Source of the DNA: Rhizobium sp. P38BS-XIX
GTDB taxonomy: Bacteria > Pseudomonadota > Alphaproteobacteria > Rhizobiales > Rhizobiaceae
Length of the DNA stretch: 64,000 bases
NCBI RefSeq assembly: GCF_012641435.1
Contig: NZ_JABAIJ010000003.1
Coordinates: 186,001-250,000, forward strand
Reading direction: 5' to 3'
Position numbers and translations under genes: made by a program. Below are positions 62,726-64,000 of this stretch, piece after piece. Below the pieces are notes generated by a model that was not told where the DNA came from, searched no databases, and saw only the letters and a program-made list of their open reading frames with translations. The stretch's first letter is position 1; every line of letters begins with the position of its first letter.

Positions 62726-62809
62726 ATGATGGACATTATTCTTGTCGGGATCGGCGTCTTATTCTTCCTCCTATGTGTCGCCTATACCAAGGCCTGCGAC
62801 AGCCTCTAG
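62726..62809 (+). CDS. 27-aa hydrophobic protein preceding kdpF
   Basis: The frame from tandem ATGs at 62726 and 62729 reads MMDIILVGIGVLFFLLCVAY then TKACDSL. One membrane helix and a C-terminal ACDSL-type tail match short unnamed proteins often found directly before kdpF (recollection; not checked). GGAATCGCGATCG precedes it. It is 14 bases upstream of kdpF, and is probably a structural or regulatory small subunit of the operon. Confidence 0.7.
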   Translation: MMDIILVGIGVLFFLLCVAYTKACDSL

Positions 62810-62823
62810 TCGGAGAGACGGCA

Positions 62824-62913
62824 ATGCTTCTCGATTACATTCTCGGTGGCGGCGTGACGCTCTTTCTCACCGTCTATCTGGTCTATGCTCTTATTCGCCC
62901 CGAGCGCTTCTAA
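62824..62913 (+). CDS. kdpF: KdpF small subunit of potassium-transporting ATPase
   Basis: The 29-aa single-span protein reads MLLDYILGGGVTLFLTVYL then VYALIRPERF. The VYALIxPExF ending is the KdpF hallmark and the length matches E. coli. GGAGAGACGGCA is the ribosome site. KdpF stabilises the KdpABC complex. kdpA follows after 27 bases. Confidence 0.92.
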   Translation: MLLDYILGGGVTLFLTVYLVYALIRPERF

Positions 62914-62940
62914 CAGCGCTGGATAGGGAAAGTTACCTCC

Positions 62941-64000
62941 ATGACCCTCAACGGATGGCTTCAGATCCTGATCTACATCGGGATCCTTCTCCTGCTCGTC
63001 AAACCACTCGGCGGTTATATGACCCGCGTCTTTACCGGCGAGCGCACCTTCCTCTCTTTCGTCCTCCGTCCTGTGGAACGGGGGCTTTATCGTCTGGCCG
63101 GCACAGACGAGCGCGAAGAGCAGCATTGGACGACTTACTCGGTCTCCATGCTGCTGTTTAGCCTTGCCGGCTTCCTTGTTCTGTATGCGTTGCAGCGTCT
63201 GCAAGGCAGCTTGCCGTATAATCCGGCCGGCATGACGGCAGTCGGTCCGGAACTCTCCTTCAACACGGCAACCAGTTTCGTCACCAATACCAATTGGCAG
63301 AACTATGGTGGCGAAAGCACGATGTCCTACCTCGTGCAGATGGCCGGCCTGACCGTGCAGAACTTCGTCTCCGCCGCGACCGGCATTGCGATCGCCATTG
63401 CGCTGATCCGCGCCTTCGCTCGCGCTTCGGGCAAGGCGATCGGCAATTTCTGGGTCGATATGATCCGTGCGACGCTCTACGTGCTTTTGCCGATCTGCTT
63501 CGTTCTGACGCTGGTCTTCGTCTATCTGGGCGTGCCGCAGACACTTGGTCCCTATGTGGACGCGACGACGCTCGAAGGTGCGCGGCAGACGATTGCCGTC
63601 GGCCCGGTTGCCTCGCAACTTGCCATCAAGATGCTCGGCACAAACGGTGGCGGCTTCTTCAACGCAAACTCGGCGCATCCCTTCGAAAACCCCGATGCTA
63701 TTTCCAATCTGTTGCAGATGCTGGCGATCTTCGCCATCGGTGCGGCGCTGACAAATGTCTTCGGCCGCATGGTCGGCAGTCAGCGTCAGGGTTGGGCCAT
63801 CCTCGCCGCAATGGGCGTGCTCTTCCTTGCCGGCGTGCTCGTCACCTATTGGGCTGAGGCCGCAGGTAATCCGTTGGTCCATGCGCTCGGCATTCAGGGC
63901 GGCAATATGGAAGGCAAGGAAGTCCGTCTCGGCATCGCTGCGTCGTCGCTCTTCGCCGTCATCACGACTGCCGCCTCGTGCGGTGCGGTGAACGGCGCAC
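62941..64000 (+). CDS. kdpA: KdpA potassium-binding subunit, 3' end outside window
   Basis: The frame is open from ATG 62941 to the window end (about 353 residues of the usual 560-570). It begins [25 protein letters not shown], typical of KdpA. Filter regions are visible: [19 protein letters not shown] (first P-loop) and [21 protein letters not shown] (second P-loop), plus the start of the third region near [10 protein letters not shown]. KdpA is the channel-like subunit of the high-affinity K+ P-type ATPase. kdpB and kdpC should follow. Confidence 0.95.
   Translation, partial: MTLNGWLQILIYIGILLLLVKPLGGYMTRVFTGERTFLSFVLRPVERGLYRLAGTDEREEQHWTTYSVSMLLFSLAGFLVLYALQRLQGSLPYNPAGMTAVGPELSFNTATSFVTNTNWQNYGGESTMSYLVQMAGLTVQNFVSAATGIAIAIALIRAFARASGKAIGNFWVDMIRATLYVLLPICFVLTLVFVYLGVPQTLGPYVDATTLEGARQTIAVGPVASQLAIKMLGTNGGGFFNANSAHPFENPDAISNLLQMLAIFAIGAALTNVFGRMVGSQRQGWAILAAMGVLFLAGVLVTYWAEAAGNPLVHALGIQGGNMEGKEVRLGIAASSLFAVITTAASCGAVNGA

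Overview
The window reads as one high-GC alphaproteobacterial replicon segment of Rhizobium/Agrobacterium type. The basis is a Ros/MucR-family regulator, a cobalamin-riboswitch-controlled nrdHIEF operon, many AraC/LacI/GntR/MarR-regulated catabolic islands with ABC transporters, and frequent TTG/GTG starts after strong GGAGG sites. No rRNA, tRNA, CRISPR array, insertion sequence or phage gene was seen, and the species cannot be named from these genes alone.

Bases 1-34700 are dominated by an aromatic catabolic island built around 4-hydroxyphenylacetate (homoprotocatechuate) degradation. After a truncated MarR gene and a Ros-like regulator come hpaR and a forward block of AraC regulator, aldehyde dehydrogenase, GMC alcohol oxidase/dehydrogenase, a five-gene branched-chain-amino-acid-type ABC importer, SDR and second AraC regulator. 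Facing it is a long leftward gene train: iclR, UPF0261, HAD, omega-aminotransferase, phospho-lyase-type class III PLP enzyme, APH-fold kinase, hpaF, hpaE, hpaD, succinate-semialdehyde dehydrogenase, hpaG-like, hpaH, hpaI, SDR, moaF, NTF2-like. Divergent from iclR are an APC permease and another aldehyde dehydrogenase; then hpaC-hpaB face hpaA. Together these can take 4-hydroxyphenylacetate to pyruvate and succinate. The upstream genes look like a funnel for aromatic amines, amino alcohols or aryl alcohols, entering as 4-hydroxyphenylacetaldehyde. A shared 18-bp site next to hpaR and upstream of hpaF suggests that one HpaR regulon ties the parts together.

Bases 34700-41150 hold smaller units: an AraC/PhyH-dioxygenase divergent pair, a dimethylsulfone monooxygenase (sfnG), a PNPOx-fold stress protein, small hypothetical proteins and a FUSC-type membrane protein. 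Bases 41180-44620 are a sugar-acid module (mannonate-type dehydratase, ACS-type MFS permease, GntR regulator). Bases 44668-51978 are a LacI-autoregulated sugar ABC operon containing an unusual long ADP-ribosylglycohydrolase-family protein.

Bases 52247-64000 are mostly housekeeping: an acyltransferase, the nrdHIEF class Ib ribonucleotide reductase operon behind an NrdR-like box and a cobalamin riboswitch, a glycerophosphodiesterase, an HU protein, an isolated FRG-domain protein, a Tim44-like protein, and the start of the kdp potassium-ATPase operon (a 27-aa leader protein, kdpF, and kdpA running off the end).
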